Origin: Anseranas semipalmata
Lineage: Eukaryota > Chordata > Aves > Anseriformes > Anseranatidae
NCBI GenBank assembly: GCA_013399115.1
Contig: VXAA01000623.1
Span: 762,702-826,701, forward strand
Direction: 5' to 3'
Length of the DNA stretch: 64,000 nucleotides
The notes under the pieces were generated by a model that saw nothing but the letters and a program-made list of their open reading frames with translations, searched no databases and was not told the DNA's origin. The stretch's first letter is position 1. Every line of letters starts with the position of its first letter. Both the position numbers and the translations under genes were made by a program. Shown piece by piece: positions 1 to 11,357 of the stretch.

Positions 1-3000
1 CGGCTGGCAGGAAATTCAGCTCAGAGATCTCTATTTATATCGGTAGGAACATCCAGGGATAAATAAAGTAATCTGAGTCAATAAGAATTGACTATAAAGC
101 TGGGATCTTTATCCTCCAAGCGTGCCGTGCCCAAAAACCCACCTCTGCTTTTGGATGACTTGCCCACGGCGCTGGCAGCAGCCGGGTCCCGGGGCCCTCG
201 GTTAACGCCGCTGGAGACCGGGGGGAAGAGCTGCGTCGGCAGGAGCCGGTACGTACGGCCGCAGCACCGACCCCGCACCAGCATCCCCAGGGAGAGCAAG
301 CGGGGTCTGCAATGGTTCTTTTTCCGACTCGACGTAGCAGAGACTGCATATGGTAGAGAAAAGTTGAGGGTGTGTTTGCATTTTCATTCGATGGGAAGAA
401 CAGGGGCTCTCGGGGGGCATCCAAGTGTCGGCCCTGCTCAGCATCGTGCGCTGGCCAGAGCCAGGCTGCGCTCCTACAAAGCTGCCAGTGCCGACAGCAC
501 GCAGCTCGCACCAGATGTGTTCAGTGGCAAGGTGACGGCGTGTGCCCAGGCTGGCCCCAGAGGGGCTCTACCCTGCAGCCTTTTCGAGACGCAGTGCTTG
601 CGATTGCTTTTGGATAGCAGGGATGGCTGGGGAGCTGCAAAGGCAGCTGAAGTGGCTGTGGCTGGGTGCGTGGAGCTGCCAGGGCTGTCCGGGGCATGGA
701 GCTGGGTTTTGGGGCCACACGGAGCTCACTCGGCCTGGAGCGGTGCTCGGAAGGAGCCGTGGGGCAGAGCAATGAGGGGGTGCAGAGGCCGGGTCAGTGC
801 TGGGCATCCACGTGCAGGCTGGAGAAGCGGTGTGTATCAGAGCACGTGAAGGGCTCCTTGAGTTGCCCAGCAAGAAGGGAGGAAGGGCTGTGGGTGCTCT
901 CGTGTGACCGGAGAGCAGGATGGGTGCTGCGAGAGCGATCTGCAGCAAGGGGGCTGTGATTGTGCACAGACTTGGGCAGCGCTCGTGCACCAGCAGCGCC
1001 TGGAGAGCAGAGCACTGCAACCACCATGCACACAACTGGGGCCACCCTGCTCCCCCCGGCTCTGGGAAGAGCAGGGGCAGCAAGCACGGCAAAGCAGCCA
1101 GTGGGGAGGAATAGCACCCAGGTAATGGCCAGGAGCTGGTGGAGCGGCGAGTTGCCTGCTAGAGAAAGAGAGGTCGCCAACCTCACCCCGCTCCAAAAGC
1201 CACCTGGTGCACGCTGGCTCTGCCCACCCGCCCCTCCCTGCCACAGAAGGGACACAGAAGGGTGGCCAGAGGCCCCTCGTGCCACCCAGCAGATGTGGAG
1301 TAAATGCTCGACCGGCCGAGCTCCGTTACAGTGAATGTGAACTGAATAAAAATTGATTGGACAGTTAAAACATCCTCCAGTATTGATGCTAATGGGGTTC
1401 CTTTATCCAAAGCATCCAAAATGGAAAGTGAAGTTTCCTGAGAGGCTGCAATTTAGTGTTAATTAATAGACATGTAAATGGCTAACAAGTAGCATCGAGG
1501 ACCCTTCATTGTTAAATACCGAATTCTCCAGCGCACTTCTCCCTGCGCCATGGAGCCTCTGTCTTTGCCTCCTCGTGCCTGCACCTCGCTTTCCTCTGCA
1601 CCTTCCTCCTGCCTCCCCCTGCCACAGTGCTCAGGGTGGTGGATGGAGCAGGAGGGCTGCTTCATTGCAGGCTCTGGCGATTAAAATGAGCTCCTCGTCC
1701 CAGCGAGGGAGCCGCCAGCCAAGAACCAGCAGTTGATGCTGCTGCAGAGATTAGAGCCATTTTTCTTTTCTTTGCCTGGAAAAGGTGGGTGTTTCTCTTC
1801 CAAACGAGTGCCAGCCCCACTTCTGCCTGCAAACTGGCAGTACAGGGATTGCACGCTGCAGCGTTTGCTGTCAGGGGTGGAGCAGCATCTTCGCCATCTG
1901 TGGGTTCCTCCAGTTCTCCACCGAACCCCAAATACCTCTTCATTTATATTCCAGATAAGTGAGCAAAATTTCATAGCAAACAGGCACTTCATTAATCACC
2001 TGCCTTTACCATTCTGCTCACTTCTGGAATGGAATTTGGGGTCTTGATAATGGCTCTGTTGTCCAGGCATGTGCCTTGAAGACTGATGCACCTGTCTGAG
2101 CAACTAAATAGCTTTGCAGAGAAATACGATCGCCTAAAAACCCAAGGCTCTACTGACAGCAGGACTCAGATAAGATAATCTTCCTATGCCACAGGGTAGG
2201 GGAACAATACTTGCATTATAGATTATAGCCATGCTCAAACAAAGAGCTTATTCTTATTTTCCCCCCTTAATAAATGCATTTTGTTTAAAACAATTATGGC
2301 TTTTCGAACAAGTTTGCTGCCTCGGCGGAGGAATGACGCTGAGCATCGGGGAGGGACAGGAGCGCCAGGGGCTGTCATCAGCCTGCACGCATCTGCCTCG
2401 CCGGCAGCCCCCCATGCTCTGCCCCTGATGAATAGTCTCGTGGAACGACACAGCTCATTGCAGATAATTGTTCTTCCTCCATGCACATGCCCTGTGAAAT
2501 ACCGGGGGCTGCACAGGCAGCCGAGACGCGATGCAAAGTCGTCAGCCTTGTAATTTGATTACAGCAGGCGAAATATGTGCCTTGCGGTGATCGGGGCACC
2601 GGGGGAGCCCGGGATGGCTTTGCACAGGCACTGTGCCCTGTGATGTGCCTGGGGCTGCAGGCACCCTCGTCCCCCTGCCCTGGATGCCTGCGTGGGGCTG
2701 GGCTGTGTCCCACCGCCCCGGTGAGCCCCACGTGAAGCTGGCTGCAGGGCAGGAGCTGTGCCCACAAGCCAGGTGGAAACACGGGACCCCTGTCCCGTTG
2801 TCCCATGTGTTGGCACCGCGGGAGCTCTGTGCCATGGCATCCCCAGGCGAGAGCCATCCCGGGTACTGCTCGCACCTTTGGCTTTGTGCAGGAACATTTC
2901 AGCTCCCTGGCAAAGAGCATGTGAAGGATTTGGGGCTGTTGCTCATTTTACCCTCTTTTTCGGTGGTTTCTGCTCCTGGTAAGTCACTTGGAAACTTCCC

Positions 3001-3516
3001 GTGTCATTGGGATGTCGAGGAAAGCAGCTGGGAGCTCAAACAGAAACCGATAATTTGCCATCCTTGATACCAGGGACTGCTGTGGAGCAGGAGGGGAAGA
3101 GGAAGGGGGATGCTGTGAGAGCAGGGCTTGGGCTGGTGCCATTCCCCCTCCTCCCCACATCCCCATCGCTGCCCAGAGGAGGGAGCAGTGGGGACAGGGG
3201 CTGTTTCCCTCTGCCAGACGACAGCGGGTGTGTAGACCCTGCAGGCTGGTGTTTTGGGAAGGAAGGTTTAAAAAATAAAATGAATTGAAGGAGAGCGCCC
3301 CATGGAGAGGTTTTATATAAGGTCATCCATAGAAGCAGAGGTCATGGAGAGGTCTATGAGACCCCAGGCCATCTGTTCATTACCACAAGCCAGGAGCAAA
3401 CACTGCCAGAGCTTGCAGCGAGCAAGCAGTGAGCACCGCGGGCACAGGCAATGCCGGGACGCGTGCCGTGGGTCCCGGTGCCACCCACCCGCCCTGTGCC
3501 TTCCCTCCCCTTCCAG
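1..3516 (+). other. ZNF385C: ZNF385C upstream intron (no coding exon seen)
   Basis: GC-rich sequence without any exon I can match to the ZNF385 N-terminus. Several long open frames here, such as 88-849, follow from low stop-codon density in GC-rich DNA and resemble nothing I know. AT-rich islands at about 1320-1480, 1920-2010 and 2090-2300 stand out from the background and could be conserved regulatory elements. Confidence 0.6.
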
Positions 3517-3627
3517 ATGGACCCCGTGCAGAAGGCGGTGATCAGCCACACCTTCGGCATGCCCGCCCCGCTCAAGAAGAAGCAGTTCATCTCCTGCAAC
3601 ATCTGCCACCTGCGGTTCAACTCTGCG
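3517..3627 (+). CDS. ZNF385C: ZNF385C coding exon: start of finger 1
   Basis: The acceptor cttccctccccttccag precedes the exon and gtaagc follows it. It encodes 37 residues including the paralogue-conserved [10 protein letters not shown] stretch and the two cysteines of finger 1 (CNIC). It ends in phase 0. Confidence 0.9.
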
Positions 3628-6600
3628 GTAAGCCGGGACGGGAAGGGCCTGGACCTGAGCGTGGGGCTGGGCGGGCGAGCGGGGCGGGTGCCAGGGCCCT
3701 GCAATGCAGCCTGCGGCCAAGCAGGAGCAAGGTGCATCCCATGGACCTTTTGCTTGCATCCTTCTCCCTCGCCTTCAGCTGCCTGCTCGGTGCTTGCATG
3801 GAGAGCTCTGGACGCCGCAGCAGGGTCAGCCCTGCCCCAGCTGGCTGCTCTGCAGTGCCGCTGCTTCCCCTGGTTCTGGCAGCAAGGGCAAAGCTGCCTT
3901 CCTCCTCTCCCCATGGCCCCAGCCGCGACACAGCACGGGCTGGCGGAGGAGCCCCTTACCCACACATCCCAAGATGGGGGCACTGCGTGGCGCGGCTCCT
4001 CGCAGCTCTCCCTCCCCTCGCTCTGCGCCTGCCCTGGCTGATGTTTCCACCGGCATCCCCTTGCTCGTGGGCCTGAATGCTCCCAGGGCTGCTGTGCCCT
4101 CTATTCGCCACGCTGGCTCTTTTGTCTTTCTGCTCCTCATCGTTTTGTTCAGCTCTGTTCCCTGCTGCCTTGGTCCTGGTGTTTGTGCTTAAGCTGCTTT
4201 ATCAGCCCGTGCAGTTCATATCTGTTCCTTGGGAATTGAATATAATCTTTCCTGCGTTGGCTTCCCAGAGCTCTGATGTGGCAGGTGTTTTTTTCCCCCA
4301 GCCTTTTATTCTAAGTAAATCAACCACCTTGAAGAAGGGAGGAAGGAAACGTTCATTGATCCCTGCAGTAATGAATTGCACACAGTTGATCTTTTGTGGG
4401 GAAAACTGATTAAACAGTTGGAAAGGGAATTCTCATTCAAATGCAACCTAGCACCCAGCAGGAGAGGTTTATAGGCAGCTGGGCTGGGAGTGCAGCGTGT
4501 GGGGCCTCCTTGGTGCCCCCCAGCAGCTCAGAGCCCCTCGCTGGGCTGCACCCCTGCCCCATGGAGCTGCAGTAGTCGCCCTGGCCAAGGGAGCACTTTC
4601 CTGCTTGAATTACAGCTTAACCACCTGCAGCTGCGATCCCCTCCCCAGGGAGGATGGGAGGGGAGATCACAATAAAGCCCCGAGATGGGGGCTGTCCCCC
4701 AGCATTTTCTCTCTGGGGGAAGGAGCCTTGTTCTGTGTTAAGAGATGGCTTTGGGCACTGAGGTCTGTATTGTCTGGGCTGAGCCTGGGCTTGCGCAGCC
4801 GGTGACTGCAGAGCAGGGGGGGCACCAGGCTGTGCTCTGCCCCCTGCCTTGGAAGAGACCCGAGGGCTCCCTGTGAGTGAGGGGATGGTTTGCAGGGACG
4901 TGCAGCGGGAAACTCTTTCTGAAAGGTCAGTGTGGGCGAGTTGATCGGTTCCTCCGTGCCGCTGCTCCATCGCGTGCAGGGCAGAGAGGGAGGCAGCAGC
5001 AGCGTGTGGGTTATTTATGGAGCTGCCAGCCTGGGAGCATCACCCGGTGCTCAGCTGCAGCAACATGGTGCTGAGAACCCTTCTCCATGGGAGGATGGCT
5101 CCGAGCGCTGCTCATCTGCTGCAGCTGGCTGTGCGCTCGCTGTCCAGCAGCACCAAGGTTCCCCGAGCTGCTCTTGCTGCACCCATGGGTGCCTGCACCC
5201 ACTGGGGAGCGCCAGGCTGGGTCTGCAGCTCTGCCATGCCTGGAGACGTGTGGTCCCAGCCTGCCTGCGCTGTAACAGCAGAGCCCTGCTGGAGATGCTG
5301 CTCTTCCAGCCAAAGTCAGCTTTTCCAGGCTTAATTATTTTGCTAAGCAGCACTGGGAAAAGCTCTGTTTTTCCCACTCCAAGCTGCATCCTGGCTGGAA
5401 GCGCGGTGCAGGGAGGGTTGATGCTCCTCAGCCCCCATGTGCTGTCTCCCTTCCAACCCACCCTTGTGGCTGCATCCAGATCTCAGCCTTTGACCCCGTG
5501 TGGCTCCTGAGCTTCGGCTGCTTCACGCTTTCCCACCACACGCTGCCACTGCCCTCGCGGGCTCCCCCCCGTCCCTGCCCGCATCCCCCCGAGGTCACGT
5601 CTGCAGGAGACCACGTACTGGTGCAAATCATCGCACGCCACTTCTGCGCAAAACGGCAGCGATGCTTCGTGACCTACTTAGGTTGAAGCCCAGCCCTGTC
5701 CAAACCCCGTTATCTGATGGAAGTTGATTGTGTTTGCTAATGAGGCTCCGCTCAGCCGCGTGCGCTCGGATGGGTCTTTTTTTTTCCCACGTACCCAGCC
5801 ATCGCTGCACTGTTCCCAGCCCTTAGNTCCATGCTGCTCAGCAATACAGGGACTTAATTCATATTGGATTTAGCTTCCATAAATTGCTAAACTGTGGTTG
5901 TTTTTGGTGACAATGTTGCATTGTCCCTGACTGCTAAGTACACAAATGTTCGGGTTATTTTCTTTTGTGGATGTTTTTATCAGTTCCGTGCAGGCATGAA
6001 CCCATCAATGTGCACTTCATTATTCAACGTTCTCTGGGAGAAAGGAGCCTGTGAATGTAAATTGCATGTTAGACACCCATTAGGTTACAATGGGAGATGT
6101 GTCCTCCCCACCGATGTATTTTTTTAATTTTATTTTTACAGCTAGCAATTCATTGTGTGTTTCTGAAGCCATAAATTTTTCCTGAAGGCTTCTTTTAAAA
6201 GTGGCTTGGTGCATTTAATCGGAGCAGGGTCCTTATCTCGGCCTTGCAATGCAGCGATGTCTTAGCAAAGCGATACCTCGGCCTGAATGTATTCGTGTGC
6301 AAAGCAATCAGGTGAGAGGAGAAAAGCGGCTTTGCGCTGTGCCTGGCCAAAAATACCACCTCCGAGGCGGTCCCGATCCCGGTGGATGGATGTCACCGGG
6401 GTAGATGGCAGCACACAGCTCGGTGATGTCCTGGAAAGCTGTCTGAGCGGTCACAGCCCAGGACTGACCCTCCACCCATCTGTCCATCTGTCCGTCCGCA
6501 GCACTGACGTGGTCCCCTTCTCTCCCCTCCACAGAACCAGGCAGAAGCCCACTACAAGGGCCACAAACATGCTCGGAGGCTGAAAGCCATTGAGGCCATG

Positions 6601-9600
6601 AAGAGCAAGCAGAAGGCAGCGGGGGGCACCGGCCGGGACAGCGCAGCCGACTTCACCCCCAGCCTGGACAGCAGTGGGGACCCTGGCAGCACAGGTATGC
6701 GGGGGGGCTCCAGGAGGGTCCTGTGGCAGTGCCCCTGAGGCTGCTGCAGTGATCTGGCTGTTTCTTGGCGGTGCGGCAGCATTTGTGTGAATAATGCTGG
6801 TGTGGCTGCAGCATGGTGAGGATCCTGATTAAAAGCCGAACCACTGCCAGCTGTGGGCAGCAGCCTCGTGCCCGAGCATCCCTAAGTGGTCAGCTGCTGC
6901 TCGGGCTGGGATTAGTGTGGCGTAAAGCTGCAAGTCACCAATACCACCACAAGGATTAGTAAATGAGCCGTTGTGCTACACCAGCATCCCCAGTGTGACA
7001 AGCTGGGAGCAGCATCGCTCGTGGCTTTTTTGCACTAAAGAGGTGGAAATCCAGCCCAGAAGCCTGAGCAGTTCAAGTCTCATTTTGTGTGAATTTGAGC
7101 CTATTTGGTGGCCCAGCTGCAGTGGTGCAGACTGAAAGGAAGGCTGGGGATGTGTGGGTCTGCTTCAACCCTGCTTCAACCCTGGGATCACATCCTGGCC
7201 GTGGAGAGAGGGGGACAAGGCTGCTGTGTCCGAGCCTCGCTCGGTGATGCACTGCTGAAGCATGGCTTTGAGATTTCCTTGAGTTTTTCTGTGCTTAAGC
7301 ATTGCTTGGTCCTGGGTGTTGGGATGGGGATGTTCAAGGCAGAGGCTGCTCCCGATTATGTGTGTCTGCAGCATCTGGCATGGCAGGAAGCACCCCAAAA
7401 TGCCTGCTTGGGGAGTGCAGGTGGGACCTGGTCCCACTGCAAGCCCCTGGGGCAGGAGCGGGCTTTGCTGTGTGTCCGTACAACACCTGGCCCTGGTTTG
7501 TGATGCCCCAGCCTGCAGCTGCTTGGAGGGAAAGGGCTGGTGATTTCTGCTGTGATTTGGTGTCTCTGGGCAATGTTTAGAAATGGAGACAATGGCTGTA
7601 GGAAACAAAGCGTTCCCTTGCTGGAGCGTGGTGTCTGATATGGGCTTGCACAGCCCTGCAGGGCTCTGCCACCAGCCCTGGTGGGAGCGAGCGGGCTCCT
7701 TGGGGTTCTGTGTTGAGCACGGCTGCAACACGCTGCAGATAAAAGCTGTAACGGGAGAGAGCCCTGGGTAGAGCCACCCTCAGCAGGGCTGAAAAGTGAG
7801 CAGACAGCGCCTTGGTGTTGGGCACAGGGGCTGCTCTCTGAAATGCAGAAAACCCATTCAAGAGAAGAGAACTTTCCCCTTCTGTCCACTTCTTTCTTTC
7901 TTTTTTTATTTTCCCCTTCTCCCTTCCCTCTTGCCAGCCCAAACCAATGGCCTGAAGGAGCCGGACGGTGGCTGCAGCAGCCTGGCGCTGATGCCCAGCG
8001 CGGAGGAGTCTCCGGCGGAGCTGTCGGGCAGCGCCGCGCCGCTGGGCTCCCCACCAGCCTCCGAGCTGTCAGAGGGCGCCTCGGATGCCACCAGTGTCAC
8101 CTCCTCGGCCACGCAGGCAGCCGAGGCGCAGGCGGCGGAGTCAGGCAGCAGCATCAGCTCGGCCCCTGAGAGTGAGAAGGAGGGGAAGAAGAGCAAGCAG
8201 CACCTGTACTGTCCCACCTGCAAAGTGACCGTCAACTCCCTGTCCCAGCTGGAGGCTCACAACACCGGTAAGGGCATCGCCCGTGCTGGGGACGGGCTCT
8301 GCACATAGCCCCTCCGTGTCCCTGTCATGAAACGGAGCCACGCAGGCTTGCAGGGAAACAGTGCGAGTTAATGAATGTTGCTTTAATTAAAAAGGGTTAA
8401 TTAAGGTGGCTTGCAAAGATAAGTGGTCATGTTTTACCTGTGCTGCAGCTTATGGAGTGAATTCTAGCAAGGTCAAATGCTCTCTTATTGTTCATGTCGC
8501 TTAATTAAAGACATTTTCAGATACATTTAATCAAGTGATTGGAGGCTGCTTTGTATTCTGTCGCAGCTCGGCTCTAAGCTGATAGCAACCTGGGGTGCTG
8601 GTGCCTCTTCCAGGCCCAGGATAATCCTCCCAAAGCAGCCTGGTACTGGGGCTCGTGGTCCTTTCTTGAAGCGCCTGGGGAATTGAATGAGCTCCAGGGG
8701 CTGGAGCCCCGCAGCGATGGCTCACGCTGGCCTTGTCCCCTTGTGTTCCCTGGCCAGCTGGGGCTGCCCTGGGGGACTGGGGGGGCTGGAGATGGGCGGC
8801 AGCCACGGGCCGGGTGACTCCCAGCGGTGCCTGCAGTCTCTGCAGCGCTGGCTCCTGGCTCGCTGCCCTCTGTACACGATGCTAAAATCAAACAGCCCAG
8901 CACCCTGGTTTTAACGGGGAGGGCCCCCCCGCCGCAGCACAGTGGGAGCTGGAAACCAGCACCCCCGGGTCCAGGGGGTGGGCTCGGGGCACAGCCATGG
9001 CTCAGCTGCAAACGTGTCCTTTTGCTTTTGTCAGCTCTGGTTACAAATATAGGAGTTGATTTGGGGAAGAAGAACAAACAAACAAAATGTTTGCAGGCTT
9101 GTGTTCTTCTGCGCCTGTCACACAGGCGCTAAGCACAGGCTCCTTGCTTAGCGCCTTAAAAAATAGAATGAATTAACAGGGGCTTAAATTACTTGCCCAC
9201 CCCCATCTTCCCCAGCCCCTTGCTGGCAAGGGGCAGGACAGAGCACTCTGTTCCCAGGTGTGTGGGATTTGGGGTTCCTCCTTCCCTGCCTCTTATAACC
9301 CCGCTGAGCTATTCCTGGCTCAGCAGCCGGCTCCTCTCTGACCTTGGGCACAGCTCAGATGCTGCGGCACGGAGGGCGACGCGTGCCCGGCTCTGCAGAC
9401 TGTGCTAATGCCCAGGACAGGGTGACAGGCTCCAGGACACGCTTAAAATAGCAATTTCTCCGAAGGTCTGACACATGGAAGGAGGNAGCGTTTCTGGTCT
9501 GCCTGAAAAGCACAGCTGGCCACCAGAGCTTGGAAGGATTTGGGAACAGGGTGCTGCATCCCTGCAAGAGCCTGGGCTCCTGGGGCAGTGCCAGGACCAG

Positions 9601-11357
9601 GGTCCTGCAGGAGCTGCCGGGCACTGCTCCGGGTGATTGGGTTGATTTGCAAAGCCGGCACTTGCTGAGTGTCCCCATCCCTCTGCCCCCCAGGTGCCAA
9701 GCACAAGTCGATGCTGGAAGGTCACAGCACCCAGATGCGGCGAGGCCGAGGCAAGCTCCTGTCCCGGGCAGGGCACAAATCCAAGAGAATCGGCAACAAG
9801 GGCAGCATCAACATCCAGAACAAGGCGTTTCACTGCCAAGTGTGTGAGATCTACGTGAACTCAGAGACCCAGCTCAAACAGGTGACAGCACCAAGCCTCG
9901 TGCACATCTTTCCTTTGGGAAATGCAGGGGCCCAGGGCATAGGCATGCAAACACCTCTGCCAAAGCACCTGGGTCTTGGGTGTGCATCCTGGCTCAACAC
10001 CTGGTGGCCTTGGGAGAGGAGGTTCTCTGGAGGCCTGGATTTGCAGGATGCATCCCATTTAAATCCTTCCCCTGCCTTAAGCCAAGGGGGATCTGCATGT
10101 GTTTGTCCTGGCCCTATGGACTTTCCCTGCCGTGGGGAGAAAACAGGCTTTGCTGGGTTTGGGGGAGAGAGAGGGACAAGATCTGACCCCAGCTCTGAGA
10201 GGGTCCCTGGGGTCCCTCTGGAGCAGCAGGTGAATCTCTATCCCAAAGCTGCGGGAGAGGCGAGCAGCCCAGAGGTGAAGCCTTCCTGCAGGGCAGCTGG
10301 TGGAGGCCAGGCTCTCTGTGAAGCTGCTTGTCTCCATCAGTAGCAAGAGCAGGGCTTCCCAGCCACAGTCCTGGGGTCGGTGCCCATCACTCAGGCTCTT
10401 TTCCTCTTCCAGCACATGAGCAGCCGGAGGCACAAAGACAGGCTGGCCGGGAAGCCACCCAAGCCCAAGTACAGCCCCTATAACAAGCTGCAGAAGAACG
10501 CTGCCCTCGCAGTGAGTATTCTCAAGGTACCTGTCTCCCAGCAAATTACCCATCCAGTTACCTGAAACATCCTTTGCTGTGTTAGCCATCTCTTGCAATA
10601 AGACGCACCTTCTGCTTTTCTTAAAGCCTCGGTTCCTTGAATCCTATGAATCCCTTTAGGGAGGAAGGGGTGTGGAGGTGAGAGGAGCTTCTGGCCTTCC
10701 TTCACATGAAGGAAAGCATGGGAAGAACTTGTCAGCCCCCTGGCAGCAGCATTTAAAACGGCTGCAGCATTTGTGATTTCTTCCACCTGTTTCACAATTT
10801 CTGGAGGGGACAGTTGTGGTTTTTGGGTGCTTGGCAGCAAATGTCAGCCCAGGAACCAGTGGAAAGCACTGCTGCAGGAAACAGCCCAGCAAGTGTGAAA
10901 GCCAGGGCAGGTCACCGGGCTGAGGAGCTCTAAGGACCTGGCCCTTGTAGCTGGGGTGTCCCTGCTTGGTCTGACCCCAGGAACAGGCTGTCAGATGGAT
11001 TGCTTGTTGTGTCAGGGCCAGGGGTTGCATTTACTCCAGAGACCTGCTCAGAGCTCAGCTGAAAGCAAACACAGGCACGAGTGCTTGTCTGATCGGGCTT
11101 GCAGCCTCATGCTCTCTCCTTCTCCCTCCCTGCAGTCCAAGCTGGCTTTGCAGAAGCATCTCACCAAAACGCTGGCAACCCGCTTCCTCCCAAGCCCGCT
11201 CACCACGGCCGTGTGCGCCATGCCTGGCCCCCTCGCCTTGAGACCAGCCGCTGCCACCACCCTCTTCCAAGCCCCGATCCTCGGACCAGCCCTTTTCCGA
11301 ACACCACCGGCCCACGTCCGCACCACGCCGGGCCCCATTGTCTTTGCGCCCTACTAG
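3517..11357 (+). CDS. ZNF385C: ZNF385C, zinc finger protein 385C (5'-partial, six coding exons)
   Basis: Joined exons 3517-3627, 6535-6694, 7938-8267, 9694-9881, 10413-10511 and 11136-11357 give 369 codons and a stop; all introns are GT-AG with matching phases. Three matrin/U1-type C2H2 fingers of spacing C-x2-C-x12-H-x5-H are visible: C27/C30/H43/H49, C182/C185/H198/H204 and C248/C251/H264/H270, counted from the ATG at 3517. A Ser/Ala/Glu-rich linker separates fingers 1 and 2, and the protein ends in FAPY, a family hallmark. ZNF385 proteins are nuclear and bind nucleic acid, probably structured or double-stranded RNA; the role of member C is poorly known. The ATG at 3517 follows a strong acceptor and aligns with an internal Met of paralogues, so the true start is probably further upstream, outside the window. 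Member C rather than A, B or D is chosen by synteny with NKIRAS2. Confidence 0.9.
3628..6534 (+). other. ZNF385C: ZNF385C intron, 2.9 kb
   Basis: No exon is supported inside it. An AT-rich patch at about 4190-4450 and a larger one at about 5690-6250 contrast with the GC-rich flanks. One ambiguous base lies at 5827. Confidence 0.7.
6535..6694 (+). CDS. ZNF385C: ZNF385C coding exon: end of finger 1
   Basis: It follows a cctccacag acceptor and ends at acag|gtatgc. It supplies the two histidines of finger 1 (AHYKGHKH) and a Lys-rich stretch with the family motif [11 protein letters not shown]. It ends in phase 1. Confidence 0.9.
6695..7937 (+). other. ZNF385C: ZNF385C intron, 1.2 kb
   Basis: GC-rich intron with a strong terminal pyrimidine tract at about 7888-7937. 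Nothing else recognised. Confidence 0.7.
7938..8267 (+). CDS. ZNF385C: ZNF385C coding exon: acidic/Ser-rich linker and finger 2
   Basis: It follows a long pyrimidine tract ending ttgccag and closes at accg|gtaagg. The first two thirds encode a low-complexity Ser/Ala/Glu linker. The end encodes finger 2 up to its first histidine ([19 protein letters not shown]). Phase 1 at both ends. Confidence 0.92.
8268..9693 (+). other. ZNF385C: ZNF385C intron, 1.4 kb
   Basis: It contains an AT-rich island at 8365-8550 with three TTAATTAA palindromes, described separately. A single ambiguous base lies at 9486. No exon is supported. Confidence 0.7.
9694..9881 (+). CDS. ZNF385C: ZNF385C coding exon: end of finger 2, start of finger 3
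   Basis: It follows ctgccccccag and ends acag|gtgaca. It encodes the [10 protein letters not shown] completion of finger 2, a basic linker, then [18 protein letters not shown] of finger 3. Phase 1 to phase 0. Confidence 0.92.
9882..11135 (+). other. ZNF385C: two ZNF385C introns flanking the 99-bp exon
   Basis: Intron 9882-10412 (531 bp) and intron 10512-11135 (624 bp). Both are GC-rich with canonical ends, and nothing else is recognised in them. Confidence 0.7.
10413..10511 (+). CDS. ZNF385C: ZNF385C coding exon: end of finger 3
   Basis: It follows cctcttccag and ends ctcgca|gtgagt. It encodes [10 protein letters not shown] plus [14 protein letters not shown], a stretch nearly invariant in ZNF385 paralogues. 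99 bp, phase 0 at both ends. Confidence 0.92.
11136..11357 (+). CDS. ZNF385C: ZNF385C terminal coding exon
   Basis: It follows ccctccctgcag. It encodes 73 residues rich in Pro, Ala and Thr, ending FAPY then TAG at 11355-11357. The C-terminal FAPY and the Pro/Leu-rich run before it match the tail of ZNF385 paralogues. Confidence 0.9.
   Translation, partial: SKLALQKHLTKTLATRFLPSPLTTAVCAMPGPLALRPAAATTLFQAPILGPALFRTPPAHVRTTPGPIVFAPY

Noticed and set aside
88..849. 253-codon plus-strand open frame at the left end
   Set aside because: GC-rich intron with few stops; no homology recognised, overlapping frames of similar length, and it does not match the ZNF385 N-terminus.
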